Part shown: piece by piece, positions 1 through 8,257 of the stretch | Layout of the letters: every line of letters starts with the position of its first letter | Position numbering within the stretch: the stretch's first letter is position 1 | Assembly (NCBI GenBank): GCA_938021675.1 | Contig: CALIFY010000011.1 | Coordinates: 1 to 50,014 of the forward strand | Direction of reading: 5' to 3' | From: an uncultured Acidimicrobiales bacterium | Lineage (GTDB): Bacteria > Actinomycetota > Acidimicrobiia > Acidimicrobiales > SZUA-35 | DNA: 50,014 bases | Translations under genes and position numbers: made by a program | The notes under the pieces: generated by a model | Databases searched by the model: none | Seen by the model: the letters and a program-made list of their open reading frames with translations, nothing else | What the model was told of the DNA's origin: nothing

Positions 1-2
1 CG

Positions 3-641
3 CTGGCTCAAACGCAGGCCGAGGCTCTGGGTCAGGCCCAGGCCCAGGCCCAGGCTCTAGAAGTCACGCTGACCGCTCGGATACCGGATCCGGCTGGGGC
101 CGTGGACCCGGCTCAGGTCGAGTCTCCAGGCGCTCAAACCCACGATCCGCTTCTCGCTCAGGAGCAGCCGTTGATCCAAATCCGGAGGCTGGTTGACGAT
201 CTAGCCACGGCTCGGGCTCGCCTTCAGAACGAGGCTCAGCAACTCGCCTGGGCAGATGTTCGGGCTGAGCGTCGGAACCTTGAGGTTCTGACTTGGTTTC
301 AGCTCCAGGCCGAGGCTGGAGCTGACGGTCTGGCCCTCGCACGGGAACAGGCTGACGCTTCCGTTACTGGTCTTAGCGACATGGAAGCTCACCTTCAGGC
401 CAACATCCGCCAGATGGATGAAAACCCAAATCCGCCGCAAGGCCAGGCTCGAATTTACGGCACAACGCAGGCCCTGCATCTGGCGGTACGTCGGCTCCTG
501 GACCAGGCTCAGGCGCGAAGCCGGGATTTGGCTCAAGACGACGCGGTGGCTGCGGCCCTACTTCGATTCCAGGCCAGAGCCCAAGCTGTGTACCTGCTGG
601 AAGCTCGGGCTCGGGCTCGGGCCCTGGCTCCGCCAAGCTAG
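3..641 (+). CDS. Possible Ala/Gln/Arg-rich coiled-coil protein, 3' part only
   Basis: One forward frame is open from the window edge to a TAG at 639-641, about 212 codons. The left part reads as alternating Gln-Ala and is built on short CAGGCC/CAGGCT/GGCTCG units. The rest is rich in Ala, Leu, Gln and Arg and looks helical, with a clean stop just before the rplQ terminator, towards which it runs. I recognise no domain. Other frames here are broken by stops, which favours this one, but low-complexity DNA can stay open by chance and the codon pattern is noisy. The usual truA gene downstream of rplQ is not here. It may be the end of a real gene or a decayed repeat region. Confidence 0.35.
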   Translation: MAQTQAEALGQAQAQAQALEVTLTARIPDPAGAVDPAQVESPGAQTHDPLLAQEQPLIQIRRLVDDLATARARLQNEAQQLAWADVRAERRNLEVLTWFQLQAEAGADGLALAREQADASVTGLSDMEAHLQANIRQMDENPNPPQGQARIYGTTQALHLAVRRLLDQAQARSRDLAQDDAVAAALLRFQARAQAVYLLEARARARALAPPS

Positions 642-681
642 AGTTTCTTGTCGAATCTCCCGAGAACATGAACTTGACAGT

Positions 682-706
682 AAAAAGACCCCCGAAAGGG
701 GGCCAT
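682..706 (-). terminator. Intrinsic terminator of the alpha-operon (after rplQ)
   Basis: Read on the minus strand, a five-pair G/C stem (689-693 with 698-702) closes a four-base loop and is followed directly by a run of T residues (TCTTTTT). It lies about 35 bases past the rplQ stop and is the clearest intrinsic terminator in the window. Confidence 0.87.
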
Positions 707-738
707 TTCACATTGCTCTTGAGATACGGGTGGACGAG

Positions 739-1092
739 CTACACGAGTTCGATACGAGCCATTGGGGCGTTATCGCCCTTGCGAGGCCCGAGCTTGAGGA
801 TGCGGGTATAGCCACCGGGACGAGTTGCGTACCGGGGTCCGACCTCGTCGAACATCTTGGTGGTCATCTCGACATCACCCAAGTAGGCCAGAACCTGACG
901 GAAGTTGTGCAAACCGCCCTTGCGTGACTTGGTGATCAGCTTCTCGGCAACCGGGCGAATGGCCTTCGCCTTGGCCTCGGTGGTCACGATGCCCTCCGCC
1001 GCCACCAATGAGGCGACGAGGTTGGCCATCATCAGCTTTTGGTGCTGGGCCGAACCGCCGAAGCGGCGGGACTTGCGGGGACGTCCAGGCAT
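739..1092 (-). CDS. rplQ: 50S ribosomal protein L17
   Basis: L17 (117 aa) binds 23S rRNA near the polypeptide exit tunnel. The start MPGRPRKSRRFGGSAQHQ and the stretch LVASLVAAEGIVTTEAKAK are typical of the family, and the length matches short bacterial L17. It is the last gene of the infA-rplQ unit, 63 bases after rpoA, and is followed by the terminator at 682-706. The C terminus ends MARIELV with no extension. Regulation is presumably with rpoA. Confidence 0.96.
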   Translation of the reverse strand: MPGRPRKSRRFGGSAQHQKLMMANLVASLVAAEGIVTTEAKAKAIRPVAEKLITKSRKGGLHNFRQVLAYLGDVEMTTKMFDEVGPRYATRPGGYTRILKLGPRKGDNAPMARIELV

Positions 1093-1155
1093 GATTACTT
1101 GCTCCTCAAAATCGTTCTTGTATCGCGAGATTCCGGCGGTGGCCGAAACTCACGC

Positions 1156-2097
1156 CTAGCGGGCGCCACGCAGGGCAAGGCCACGCTCGTCGAGCTTGGC
1201 GGTCACTTCATCCAGCGACTTCTGGCCGAAGTTTGTGATGGCCAACAGGTCATCCTGGTTCTTGGTAAGCAGCTCGCCAATCGTATTGACCTGAGCCCGC
1301 TTCAAACAGTTACGAGGCCGCTCTGACAGGTCGAGGTCCTCGATCGGCAGGTCGAGATCGGGTGAGCCCGATGCCGCTGCCGGTGCCTCACCGAGCGTTA
1401 GACCCTCGGGTTCCTCACTCATCTCCTCGACGAGCTGGAAGAGGGAACGAACGGTTGAGCCGGCAGATGCCAGGGCATCTCGCGGTGGTGTAGAGCCGTC
1501 GGTCTCGACATCGAGAATCAATCGATCGAAATCCGTCGACTGATCGACGCGGGTCGGTTCAACCGAAATGGCAACTCGACGGATCGGGCTGTAAATGGCG
1601 TCGATCGGGATAACCCCGATGGGGTTCGACTCGTTGGCCCGCTTGCTGGCCGGCATCCAGGCCCGGCCACGCTCGACGGTGAGATCCATGGCCAAGCGTC
1701 CCTGATCGCTCAGAGTCGCAATCAGGGTGTCACGGTTGAGGATCTCCACCTCGGGTGGACACGAGATATCGCCGGCGGTAACCGAGCCGGGGCCACGAGC
1801 GTCTAGACGAAGCACGATTGGCTCTTCGCTCTCGCTGACTACCACAACATCTTTAAGGTTAAGGATGATGTCGGTGACGTCTTCGAGCGCACCCGGAATG
1901 GTGTCGAACTCATGAAGAGCGTCGTCGAATCGAACCGAAGTGACGGCTGCACCAGGCACCGACGACAGCAGGGCCCGCCGAAGCGACGTGCCAAGCGTGT
2001 GACCGAAACCGGGCTCAAGCGGCCCAATAGCGAACCGGCCGCGGTTGGATTCGCCATCGTCGAGCTGTTCAACTGTAGGACGCTGAATAACCAGCAT
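1156..2097 (-). CDS. rpoA: DNA-directed RNA polymerase subunit alpha
   Basis: RpoA (313 aa) nucleates RNA polymerase assembly through its N-terminal domain and contacts UP elements and activators through its C-terminal domain. The N-terminal half contains EPGFGHTLGTSLRRALLSS. The helix-hairpin-helix C-terminal domain is at about residues 245-310 (ERPRNCLKRAQVNTIGELL, then ITNFGQKSLDEV). An acidic linker separates them. The ATG at 2097 follows an AAGGA ribosome binding site at good spacing. It sits between rpsD and rplQ, the standard alpha-operon position. Confidence 0.97.
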   Translation of the reverse strand: MLVIQRPTVEQLDDGESNRGRFAIGPLEPGFGHTLGTSLRRALLSSVPGAAVTSVRFDDALHEFDTIPGALEDVTDIILNLKDVVVVSESEEPIVLRLDARGPGSVTAGDISCPPEVEILNRDTLIATLSDQGRLAMDLTVERGRAWMPASKRANESNPIGVIPIDAIYSPIRRVAISVEPTRVDQSTDFDRLILDVETDGSTPPRDALASAGSTVRSLFQLVEEMSEEPEGLTLGEAPAAASGSPDLDLPIEDLDLSERPRNCLKRAQVNTIGELLTKNQDDLLAITNFGQKSLDEVTAKLDERGLALRGAR

Positions 2098-2144
2098 GAT
2101 GATGATTCCTTGTGTGTGAGAGGTGGCGTTCGGGTGACGGAAAG

Positions 2145-2765
2145 TTACTTGGAGTACAGCTCAACGATGAGCTGTTCGCGCAGGGGCACGTCGATTTGCT
2201 CACGGATCGGTTCGGCATACACCTTGATGGCGAAGTCGTTGTCGCCCCGCTCCAACCACAACGGTGGTGTGCGGTCGAGCACGTCGGCGTTCCATTGAAC
2301 GATCGGATTGGTGCGGGTCTTTTCTTTGACCTCGACCACATCGCCCTTGCGGACCCGGTACGACGGAACGTTTACCCGCTTGCCGTTTACGATCACGTGA
2401 CCATGAGACACGAACTGTCGAGCCTGAGGCCGGGTCGACGCCCATCCTGAGCGATAGACGACGTTGTCGAGCCGGAGCTCAAGAGCGCGCAGCATGTTCT
2501 CGCCGGTCACGCCCTCTTTGCGAGAGGCTTCATCATAAATCCGGCGAAACTGCCGCTCGTTCAGGCCATAGGTGAAGCGTGCTTTCTGCTTCTCCTGCAG
2601 CTGCATCAAATATTCGGTGTTGTTGTTGCCCCGTCGGCGAGTTCGGCCGTGGATCCCTGGCGGGTAGGGCCGTTTCTCAAGAGCGATCGTTTCGCCCCGG
2701 GTACCGAAGATGTTGGTACCAAGACGACGGGAAACACGAGCCCGAGGGCCGGTATAGCGAGACAT
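2145..2765 (-). CDS. rpsD: 30S ribosomal protein S4
   Basis: S4 (206 aa) is a primary 16S rRNA-binding protein that starts assembly of the small-subunit body and is often the translational repressor of its own operon. I place the start at the ATG at 2765 (MSRYTGPRARVSRRLG), two bases after the rpsK stop. A longer frame to 2798 would overlap rpsK and lacks family similarity. The S4 domain (RLDNVVYRSGWASTRPQARQ, VNGKRVNVPSYRVRKGD) is clear. There are no cysteines, so this is the zinc-free form. Confidence 0.96.
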   Translation of the reverse strand: MSRYTGPRARVSRRLGTNIFGTRGETIALEKRPYPPGIHGRTRRRGNNNTEYLMQLQEKQKARFTYGLNERQFRRIYDEASRKEGVTGENMLRALELRLDNVVYRSGWASTRPQARQFVSHGHVIVNGKRVNVPSYRVRKGDVVEVKEKTRTNPIVQWNADVLDRTPPLWLERGDNDFAIKVYAEPIREQIDVPLREQLIVELYSK

Positions 2766-2767
2766 AC

Positions 2768-3166
2768 TCAGACCCTCCGACGCTTGGGTGGGCGACAACC
2801 GTTGTGTGGCACTGGAGTGACGTCTTTGATCCCCGTCACTTCAATCCCTGCGTTCTGAATGGATCGTATGGCGGTCTCACGGCCGGAACCGGGGCCCTTC
2901 ACCTGCACATCCACCTTGCGGACGCCATGCTCCATAGCCTGACGAGCCGCGACCTCAGCCGCCTGCTGGGCGGCGTACGGAGTCGACTTACGAGAACCGG
3001 TGAAGCCGACGTTACCGGCTGACGACCAGGCCAGAATATTGCCCTCCTGGTCGGAGATAGCAATAATCGTATTGTTGAAACTCGACTTGATGTGAGCGAC
3101 GCCGTATGTGACGTTCTTACGCTCACGCCGCCGCGGCCGGCGACCTCCTGGTCCAGGCTTGGCCAT
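2768..3166 (-). CDS. rpsK: 30S ribosomal protein S11
   Basis: S11 (132 aa) sits in the 30S platform near the E site. Family signatures are [19 protein letters not shown], the central [20 protein letters not shown] and the C-terminal [18 protein letters not shown]. Length is normal. It lies 34 bases after rpsM and 2 bases before rpsD, so it is translated in the alpha operon. Confidence 0.97.
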   Translation of the reverse strand: MAKPGPGGRRPRRRERKNVTYGVAHIKSSFNNTIIAISDQEGNILAWSSAGNVGFTGSRKSTPYAAQQAAEVAARQAMEHGVRKVDVQVKGPGSGRETAIRSIQNAGIEVTGIKDVTPVPHNGCRPPKRRRV

Positions 3167-3200
3167 TACTTACACACCTTCTCATTCGGGTTTGGCCGGA

Positions 3201-3578
3201 TCACTTCGCAACCTTCTTCTTACCGGCCACAGTCTTCTTCGGGCCCTTGCGAGTACGGGCGTTTGTTTGGGTGCGCTGTCCACGAACAGGCAAGCCCTTC
3301 CGATGCCGGATGCCTTTGTGGCAACCGATTTCCATCTTTCGTTTGATGTCCTGACTCACCTCTCGCCGAAGATCACCTTCGGTCTTGAGGTTGGAGTCGA
3401 TCCAGGCCCGGATGCGCATGACCTCATCGTCGGTCAAATCCTTTACCCGGGTCTGAGAGTCGACGCCGGTGGCGTCGGTGATTTGCCGAGAAACGGAACG
3501 ACCGACGCCGAAGACGTAGGTCAACGCAATCTCGGTTCGCTTGTCTCGTGGGATGTCAACGCCGGCTATGCGAGCCAT
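3201..3578 (-). CDS. rpsM: 30S ribosomal protein S13
   Basis: S13 (125 aa) lies in the head of the small subunit, contacts the P-site tRNA and bridges to the large subunit. The start is the ATG at 3578 ([14 protein letters not shown]); an upstream in-frame start would overlap rpmJ. The helix-two-turn-helix segment ([16 protein letters not shown]) and the C-terminal [18 protein letters not shown] tail are typical. It is one base from the rpmJ stop, indicating translational coupling. Confidence 0.96.
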   Translation of the reverse strand: MARIAGVDIPRDKRTEIALTYVFGVGRSVSRQITDATGVDSQTRVKDLTDDEVMRIRAWIDSNLKTEGDLRREVSQDIKRKMEIGCHKGIRHRKGLPVRGQRTQTNARTRKGPKKTVAGKKKVAK

Positions 3579-3579
3579 G

Positions 3580-3693
3580 TCAGCCCTGCCTCTGCTTGTG
3601 TCGAGGGTTTTCACAGATAACCCGGATCGTACGATTGCGCCGGATCACCTTGCACTTTTCACACATCGGTCTGACGCTTGGACGAACCTTCAT
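3580..3693 (-). CDS. rpmJ: 50S ribosomal protein L36 (zinc-ribbon form)
   Basis: This 37-residue gene begins with ATG at 3693 and reads [19 protein letters not shown] at its N terminus. Cys11, Cys14, Cys27 and His32 form the zinc ribbon, so it is the zinc-containing (C+) form. It lies between infA (133 bases upstream) and rpsM (1 base downstream), the standard location. Confidence 0.95.
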   Translation of the reverse strand: MKVRPSVRPMCEKCKVIRRNRTIRVICENPRHKQRQG

Positions 3694-3826
3694 CGGATTT
3701 CCTGTGGCTGGTTGGTGGATATGTATCGGTGGAATACGTCCAGCCGAAGCCGGACCAACGAGGGCGCACCCTCTAGTGGTTTGTGGCGGCAGGTCACCCC
3801 TGCCCCTTACTTCGTGTTATTCGTGG

Positions 3827-4066
3827 CTACTTGTAGCGGTAGGTGATCCGGCCCCGGGTGAGGTCGTATGGCGTCAGTTCGACTTGGACCTTGTCTCCGG
3901 GGAGGATGCGGATGTAGTGGCGCCGCATCTTTCCAGAGATATGGCCCAACACATTGTGACCATTCTCAAGCTCAACCCGGAACATGGCGTTCGGGAGCGA
4001 CTCGGTAATGGTGCCTTCGAGCACGATCGCATCTTCTTTGTGCTTTGGCAGGACAAGCCCCTTCAT
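3827..4066 (-). CDS. infA: Translation initiation factor IF-1
   Basis: IF-1 is a small OB-fold protein that binds the 30S A site during initiation. The core ([20 protein letters not shown], then [17 protein letters not shown] and [13 protein letters not shown]) is unmistakable. The ATG at 4066 gives 79 residues, slightly longer than the usual 72-73 because of an N-terminal [17 protein letters not shown] at 4078 is an alternative and neither start has a strong ribosome binding site. It is now first gene of its own unit, because a 20-kb block separates it from adk. A good promoter lies at 4169-4197. Confidence 0.94.
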   Translation of the reverse strand: MKGLVLPKHKEDAIVLEGTITESLPNAMFRVELENGHNVLGHISGKMRRHYIRILPGDKVQVELTPYDLTRGRITYRYK

Positions 4067-4168
4067 GATCGGGCGCAACCCCAGTTACTCGGGGCTGCCT
4101 GGCTACGCCGCTCGTACACTCACTCCGCAGGAAAATGCGGGCAGGGTGCAGAAGCAGACCAGCTCCCC

Positions 4169-4197
4169 ATGCTAAAGGGCCAAACCGACTACCCCAA
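4169..4197 (-). promoter_or_regulatory. Predicted promoter of the infA-rpmJ-rpsM-rpsK-rpsD-rpoA-rplQ unit
   Basis: Read on the minus strand, a TTGGGG -35 element (4192-4197) and a TAGCAT -10 element (4169-4174) are separated by exactly 17 bases. This predicts a leader of roughly 95 bases before infA. It makes sense because the alpha operon here cannot rely on the distant secY-adk unit. Confidence 0.5.
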
Positions 4198-4303
4198 CGT
4201 GTTATCGCGGCTCACCATCACGGAATGTCTGCGGTTCAACCGATCTGCACAAAACAAGCACATCACGGACAGGACTCCTCAGCGGACCACGATCTAGCGT
4301 AGT

Positions 4304-4361
4304 GGTTGAGCAAACGAGTTGGCTCGCTCAACCCGATGGAAATAAAACCACCATCGTGGTT
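4304..4361. other. Two inverted repeats between infA and the response regulator gene
   Basis: The 405 bases from 4067 to 4471 contain no gene I can support. Besides the infA promoter they hold two hairpins. In the first, GGTTGAG (4304-4310) pairs with CTCAACC (4327-4333) and an inner CGAG/CTCG pair. In the second, AACCAC (4346-4351) pairs with GTGGTT (4356-4361). On the minus strand the second is followed by TTATTT, so it resembles a weak terminator. It could insulate infA from other minus-strand transcription or act as an operator for the divergent regulator gene. Confidence 0.35.
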
Positions 4362-4471
4362 CGAGCCGAAATCGAGGAAAATCATCGATGGGAAGCAGTT
4401 CGCCGATGACTGGGGTTCAGACCTATGAAGAAGAGTCTCGTGAGTAAGCGTTCGATGAGTAGGCGGTTCCG

Positions 4472-5173
4472 ATGAGCGGCGAGGTCATCCTCGTCGTCGA
4501 AGACGAGCCAACCATCGCCGAAGCCATCGCCTCCCGCCTCCGCAGCGAGGGATACGAAGTTTCGGTCGCCATCGATGGTCCTGGAGCGGTCGAGCGGTGC
4601 TCGGAACTGGCGCCAGACCTGGTGGTTCTCGACCTGAACCTCCCCGGGTTCGATGGAATCGAGGTATGCCGACGGATTCACTCCTTTCGGCAAGTTCCGG
4701 TGGTGATGTTGACAGCGCGCGACGACGAGACCGACATGTTGGTTGGACTCGGCGTTGGCGCCGACGATTACCTCACAAAACCGTTCTCCCCTCGCGAGCT
4801 GGTGGCCAGGATCAAGGCGGTGTTGCGACGGGCCGCCGCAGCCGGCAGCGGCACAGGGCCCACGTTGTCGTTCGGCCCGGTGAAGATCGACCCCTCGACC
4901 CGCCGAATCACCGAGGCCGGCGGCGATGTCCATCTCACACCAACCGAGTTCGACCTTCTCCGGGCCCTCGCAGAGGCAGGCGGCGCGGTGCTCAGCCGGG
5001 AGCAACTACTGGCGATGGTGTGGGGGTACCGGGACGGATCGGGCGCCCGCACGGTCGACAGCCACATCCGGTCGGTCAGAGCGAAGATCTCGACCGACCT
5101 CATCCGAACGGTCCACGGCGTCGGGTATGCACTCAACAAGGCAGCAATCCCTGATCGGGGGGCCACGAGATGA
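4472..5173 (+). CDS. OmpR/PhoB-family response regulator
   Basis: This 233-aa protein has a receiver domain (about 4-118) and an OmpR-type winged-helix DNA-binding domain (about 135-226). The receiver carries acidic residues Asp11/Glu12, phosphoacceptor Asp54 in LVVLDLNLPG, Thr81 and Lys103 in YLTKPF, so all key residues are intact. The output domain shows LTPTEFDLLRALAEAGGAVL and RTVDSHIRSVRAKI. It overlaps the following kinase gene by four bases (ATGA), so they form a two-component operon. The target genes are unknown; the neighbouring DUF4173 gene is a reasonable guess. Related to MprA/PhoP-type regulators, but I cannot assign an orthologue. Confidence 0.93.
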   Translation: MSGEVILVVEDEPTIAEAIASRLRSEGYEVSVAIDGPGAVERCSELAPDLVVLDLNLPGFDGIEVCRRIHSFRQVPVVMLTARDDETDMLVGLGVGADDYLTKPFSPRELVARIKAVLRRAAAAGSGTGPTLSFGPVKIDPSTRRITEAGGDVHLTPTEFDLLRALAEAGGAVLSREQLLAMVWGYRDGSGARTVDSHIRSVRAKISTDLIRTVHGVGYALNKAAIPDRGATR

Positions 5174-6237
5174 CCCTCCCCCGCCCGCTCGAACAAATCC
5201 CGTCGATCAAAGTCAAGCTGTCCATCCTGATCGTGGCCGCGGTAGCCATGACCGCCACCACCTCTCAGATCGGATTCTGGCTCGGGTGGCCGGTTTGGAT
5301 CCGACCGATCGTGTCTGGAGCCGCCGCTCTACTCATGGTCCAGTTTCTAGCCCGAGGCATGACCCAGCCGCTCCGATGGATGGCCGAGGCGGCGACGGCG
5401 ATGGCCGAGGGCAACTACAGCCGCAGAGTGAACGATGCAGCCGCAGATGAGGTCGGCGACCTCGCCCGGTCATTCAACGCCATGGCCGCCGAACTGGCCG
5501 AGACCGACCGGCAACGCAAAGAGTTTGTCGCCAACGCCTCACACGAGTTGCGAACACCGGTCGCCGCGTTACGAAGCATGTTGGAGAACCTGGTCGACGG
5601 CGTCGGACAACCCGATACCGACACGCTCAACCGGATGCTGGCGAGAGCAGAACATATGTCAACCCTCGTCGGTCAACTTCTCGACTTGTCCCGGCTGGAC
5701 TCGGGGCTCGGTCTAGACAACGTTCGTCCGGTCGACCTTGGCGACCTCCTCCACGAGGTGGCCGAAGAGGTAATGACCACTCACCCTCGCTCGTCGGTGA
5801 TCGTTCGGTCGCCGATGGGACTCCGAATCGATGGTCACCCCGATCGACTACGGCAGGTGTTCGTAAACGTCGTCGGGAACGCGGCCCGATTTTCCCACCC
5901 CGGCGAGCCGGTGCTGGTAACCGCCACCCAGCACGACGGCTCTGCCGGGGTGGCGATTCGTGACACCGGCCCCGGCATACCGGCCGAGGAGCGACACAAG
6001 GTCTTCGAGCGTTTCTGGCAAGCCGGGGGAACAGCACGCACCGGTGGTGGCGGCGCCGGACTGGGGTTGGCCATAAGCAAACAGATCGTCGATCAACACG
6101 GCGGAACGATCGAACTGAGCGAAAACAAGCCGACGGGAGCCTGCTTCGTGGTGACCCTGCCCCGAGTCCAACCGATCCACCCCACGGCCGCTCCGGCCAA
6201 CGAGCAAGCGATCCGACCGATCCGCCTCGTCTCCTAG
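5170..6237 (+). CDS. Membrane sensor histidine kinase without a large sensor domain
   Basis: This 355-aa kinase has two closely spaced hydrophobic segments (about 15-36 and 44-62) with only a few residues between them, so there is no periplasmic sensor domain. A HAMP domain (about 62-115) follows, then the dimerisation/phosphoacceptor helix with His125 in ANASHELRTP. The ATPase domain has the N box (NVVGNAARFSHPG), G1 (DTGPGIP) and G2 (GGGGAGLGLAI). It is translationally coupled to the response regulator. It probably senses within the membrane or through a partner protein. Confidence 0.92.
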   Translation: MTLPRPLEQIPSIKVKLSILIVAAVAMTATTSQIGFWLGWPVWIRPIVSGAAALLMVQFLARGMTQPLRWMAEAATAMAEGNYSRRVNDAAADEVGDLARSFNAMAAELAETDRQRKEFVANASHELRTPVAALRSMLENLVDGVGQPDTDTLNRMLARAEHMSTLVGQLLDLSRLDSGLGLDNVRPVDLGDLLHEVAEEVMTTHPRSSVIVRSPMGLRIDGHPDRLRQVFVNVVGNAARFSHPGEPVLVTATQHDGSAGVAIRDTGPGIPAEERHKVFERFWQAGGTARTGGGGAGLGLAISKQIVDQHGGTIELSENKPTGACFVVTLPRVQPIHPTAAPANEQAIRPIRLVS

Positions 6238-6333
6238 CTCCGCCATCCGTCGGGGGCTTCATCGGCTCGGTCCCCGTAGTTCGGCGCGCCAGAACTCGAG
6301 CTGTCCCCAACCGATCACGAAAGGTACCCATCG

Positions 6334-8169
6334 ATGAACTCGACATCTGACTCCCACCATCGACCGGAGCCCGAGGGGGTTTGGGGTCCGCCACCAACCC
6401 GGGCTGCAACACCACGACGAACGGCGGCCGAGACCGACACCCCGTCACCGACACCGCCCACCTTTCCGCTACATCGATCACCGACGACGGCGACCGAGCC
6501 CCAACCCGGTGCGCTCAACCCCCGACCACAATCAGCGGTCGGCATACGAGATCCACTCCCACCGCCGCCAACGCCCGGTAGCCGGCTACTCTCGCCGCCA
6601 CCAGCCGGTTTCTCCAACCCCTCACATCGTGGCGGTTCCGGGTCGCCAACCCCGCGGCCGAGCGGTGACGGCGCCCCATCGCCGACCATCGATGCCGAGC
6701 CGAACCGGACCCTTCCGACGCTCACGGTGACCACCGGGGCTTGGCTGGTGTCCGCAGCCGTCGCCGCCAACCTCGCCGCACAGAATCGTGTCAACTCGGT
6801 CGCCACCTTCGTCGCCGTAGCCATCGTGGCCGGGCTGGTGGTGACCGGTCGGCCAACCCGTCGGCTAGCCGACATCGCTCCTGCTGGAATTGCCGTTTCG
6901 GCCGCCGCCTTGAGTGTGTTCCGAGCATCACCGTGGATCGTCGGCCCGGCCGCGGCGGTAGCGATGACCGGCCTTGTCGCCGCCGCCCATGGGGTACTAG
7001 CGACCGACCGACGGCTGGCCCGCACCGCGCTCGACGCCATCGATGACCTGGTGGACACACCGGCGTGGCTCGCCCGACCCATCCGAGCGACTGCGACGAG
7101 CACAACCAATCGGGGCATAGCACGAGGTGTCGTCCTGGCCAGCCTCGCCGTCCTACCGCTAACGCTCCTGTTGGCCGCCGCCGACGCCGCGTTCGGGCAG
7201 CTCCTCGTCGGATTGGTCCAGCAAGGATTTTTGGTTCACCTCGCCATCTCTGCGGTGCTGCTCGTTCCCGTCGGCGGCGTCGTGCTCGGGTCTCGGCGCG
7301 CCGATCGCACAGAGCGCTCCGTCAACCCGGTCGAACGATCGCCGTGGTTCCCGACCATGACCGAGGGCACGATCGTACTCACCGCAGTGGTCGTGCTATT
7401 CGGAATCTGGGGGGCAACCCAAGTGGTGGTTGCCCTGGGCGGAGCCGAACGGCTCTTAGCGGCCGCCAACCTGTCCGCAGCCGAGAACGCTCGCCAAGGG
7501 TTCTTTCCCTTGGTTGCGGTAACGGCGATCGTCGCCGGGCTTCTGGTGGCCGTCGACCGGATGACGACGCGAGCCACGGCCGCCGATCGGCGACGGTTTC
7601 GACTCCTCACCACGATAATCGGTGTCGAGACGGTCGGTCTCGTGGTCGCCGCCTTCAGCCGCCTGGCGCTCTATATCGACGGCTTTGGCCACACCATGCT
7701 TCGATTGTCGGTCGCCTGGTTCCTGGCTTTCCTCGCCGTGGCCGTCATCGCCCTCGTCGTTGGTATGAATCGCCGGTCCGTAGGGGTTCGGCGGTCGCTG
7801 GACTCCCTCGCACTGTTGGCCGGCGTGTGGGTGTTGGCCTTCGGACTGTTTGGCCCGGAGGCCTTCATCGCCAACCGGAACATCGATCGGTCCATCACCG
7901 TGTCGAGCGAGGCGGCCGACCCACCTTCGGCTACCGGCGAGTCGGAGAACCGTCAACCACAACTGGACGCGACCTACCTCGCGTCGGACCTCGGAGCCGA
8001 TGCCGTGCCAACCGTCGTATCCCGGCTCGGAGAACTCGATGCCGATTCGATGGTGGCGATACGCGATGCCCTTTGCCTTGGCCACGACAGCGGATCGGTC
8101 GGCATCGCCGGGTGGAACCGGGCCGAGCAACGGGCGGCCGACGCCATCGCCACCCTGAACTGCCGGTGA
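6334..8169 (+). CDS. DUF4173 (DUF4153-like) integral membrane protein with Pro-rich N terminus
   Basis: This 611-aa protein has about 130 N-terminal residues rich in Pro, Thr and Ser with no membrane segment, followed by roughly ten hydrophobic helices. The family is recognised from ENARQGFFPLVAVTAIVAG, from TMLRLSVAWFLAFLAV and from the terminal LFGPEAFIANRNIDRSI segment. About 90 residues with a Cys-containing small helical region follow the last helix. It starts at ATG 6334 behind AAAGG, about 100 bases after the histidine kinase on the same strand, so it may be part of that operon. DUF4173 proteins have no defined biochemical role; similar proteins often lie beside two-component systems. 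Confidence 0.8.
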   Translation: MNSTSDSHHRPEPEGVWGPPPTRAATPRRTAAETDTPSPTPPTFPLHRSPTTATEPQPGALNPRPQSAVGIRDPLPPPPTPGSRLLSPPPAGFSNPSHRGGSGSPTPRPSGDGAPSPTIDAEPNRTLPTLTVTTGAWLVSAAVAANLAAQNRVNSVATFVAVAIVAGLVVTGRPTRRLADIAPAGIAVSAAALSVFRASPWIVGPAAAVAMTGLVAAAHGVLATDRRLARTALDAIDDLVDTPAWLARPIRATATSTTNRGIARGVVLASLAVLPLTLLLAAADAAFGQLLVGLVQQGFLVHLAISAVLLVPVGGVVLGSRRADRTERSVNPVERSPWFPTMTEGTIVLTAVVVLFGIWGATQVVVALGGAERLLAAANLSAAENARQGFFPLVAVTAIVAGLLVAVDRMTTRATAADRRRFRLLTTIIGVETVGLVVAAFSRLALYIDGFGHTMLRLSVAWFLAFLAVAVIALVVGMNRRSVGVRRSLDSLALLAGVWVLAFGLFGPEAFIANRNIDRSITVSSEAADPPSATGESENRQPQLDATYLASDLGADAVPTVVSRLGELDADSMVAIRDALCLGHDSGSVGIAGWNRAEQRAADAIATLNCR

Positions 8170-8244
8170 GAAGCCGGGCCGACAGACCCTAGTCGGTCGA
8201 TAACCACCCCCACGCCCGATGCCGAGGCCAGCCCGAGGAGACCG

Positions 8245-8250
8245 TATTCT
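8245..8250 (+). promoter_or_regulatory. Predicted -10 box for a leaderless pirin transcript
   Basis: TATTCT lies seven bases before the ATG at 8258, and there is no ribosome binding site. The geometry fits a leaderless mRNA starting at or next to the ATG. No convincing -35 element is visible. Confidence 0.35.
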
Positions 8251-8257
8251 TCGCTGT

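Noticed and set aside
3548-4297. A 249-codon plus-strand frame across rpmJ and infA
   Set aside because: It runs antisense to two certain genes and shows no known domain.
4067-4471. Mobile-element or integration scar at the left edge of the 20-kb block
   Set aside because: No transposase, integrase, tRNA end or matching direct repeat was seen here or near 23.9 kb.
5627-6481. A 284-codon minus-strand frame across the histidine kinase
   Set aside because: It is Arg/Gly/Pro-rich shadow sequence opposite a well-supported kinase.
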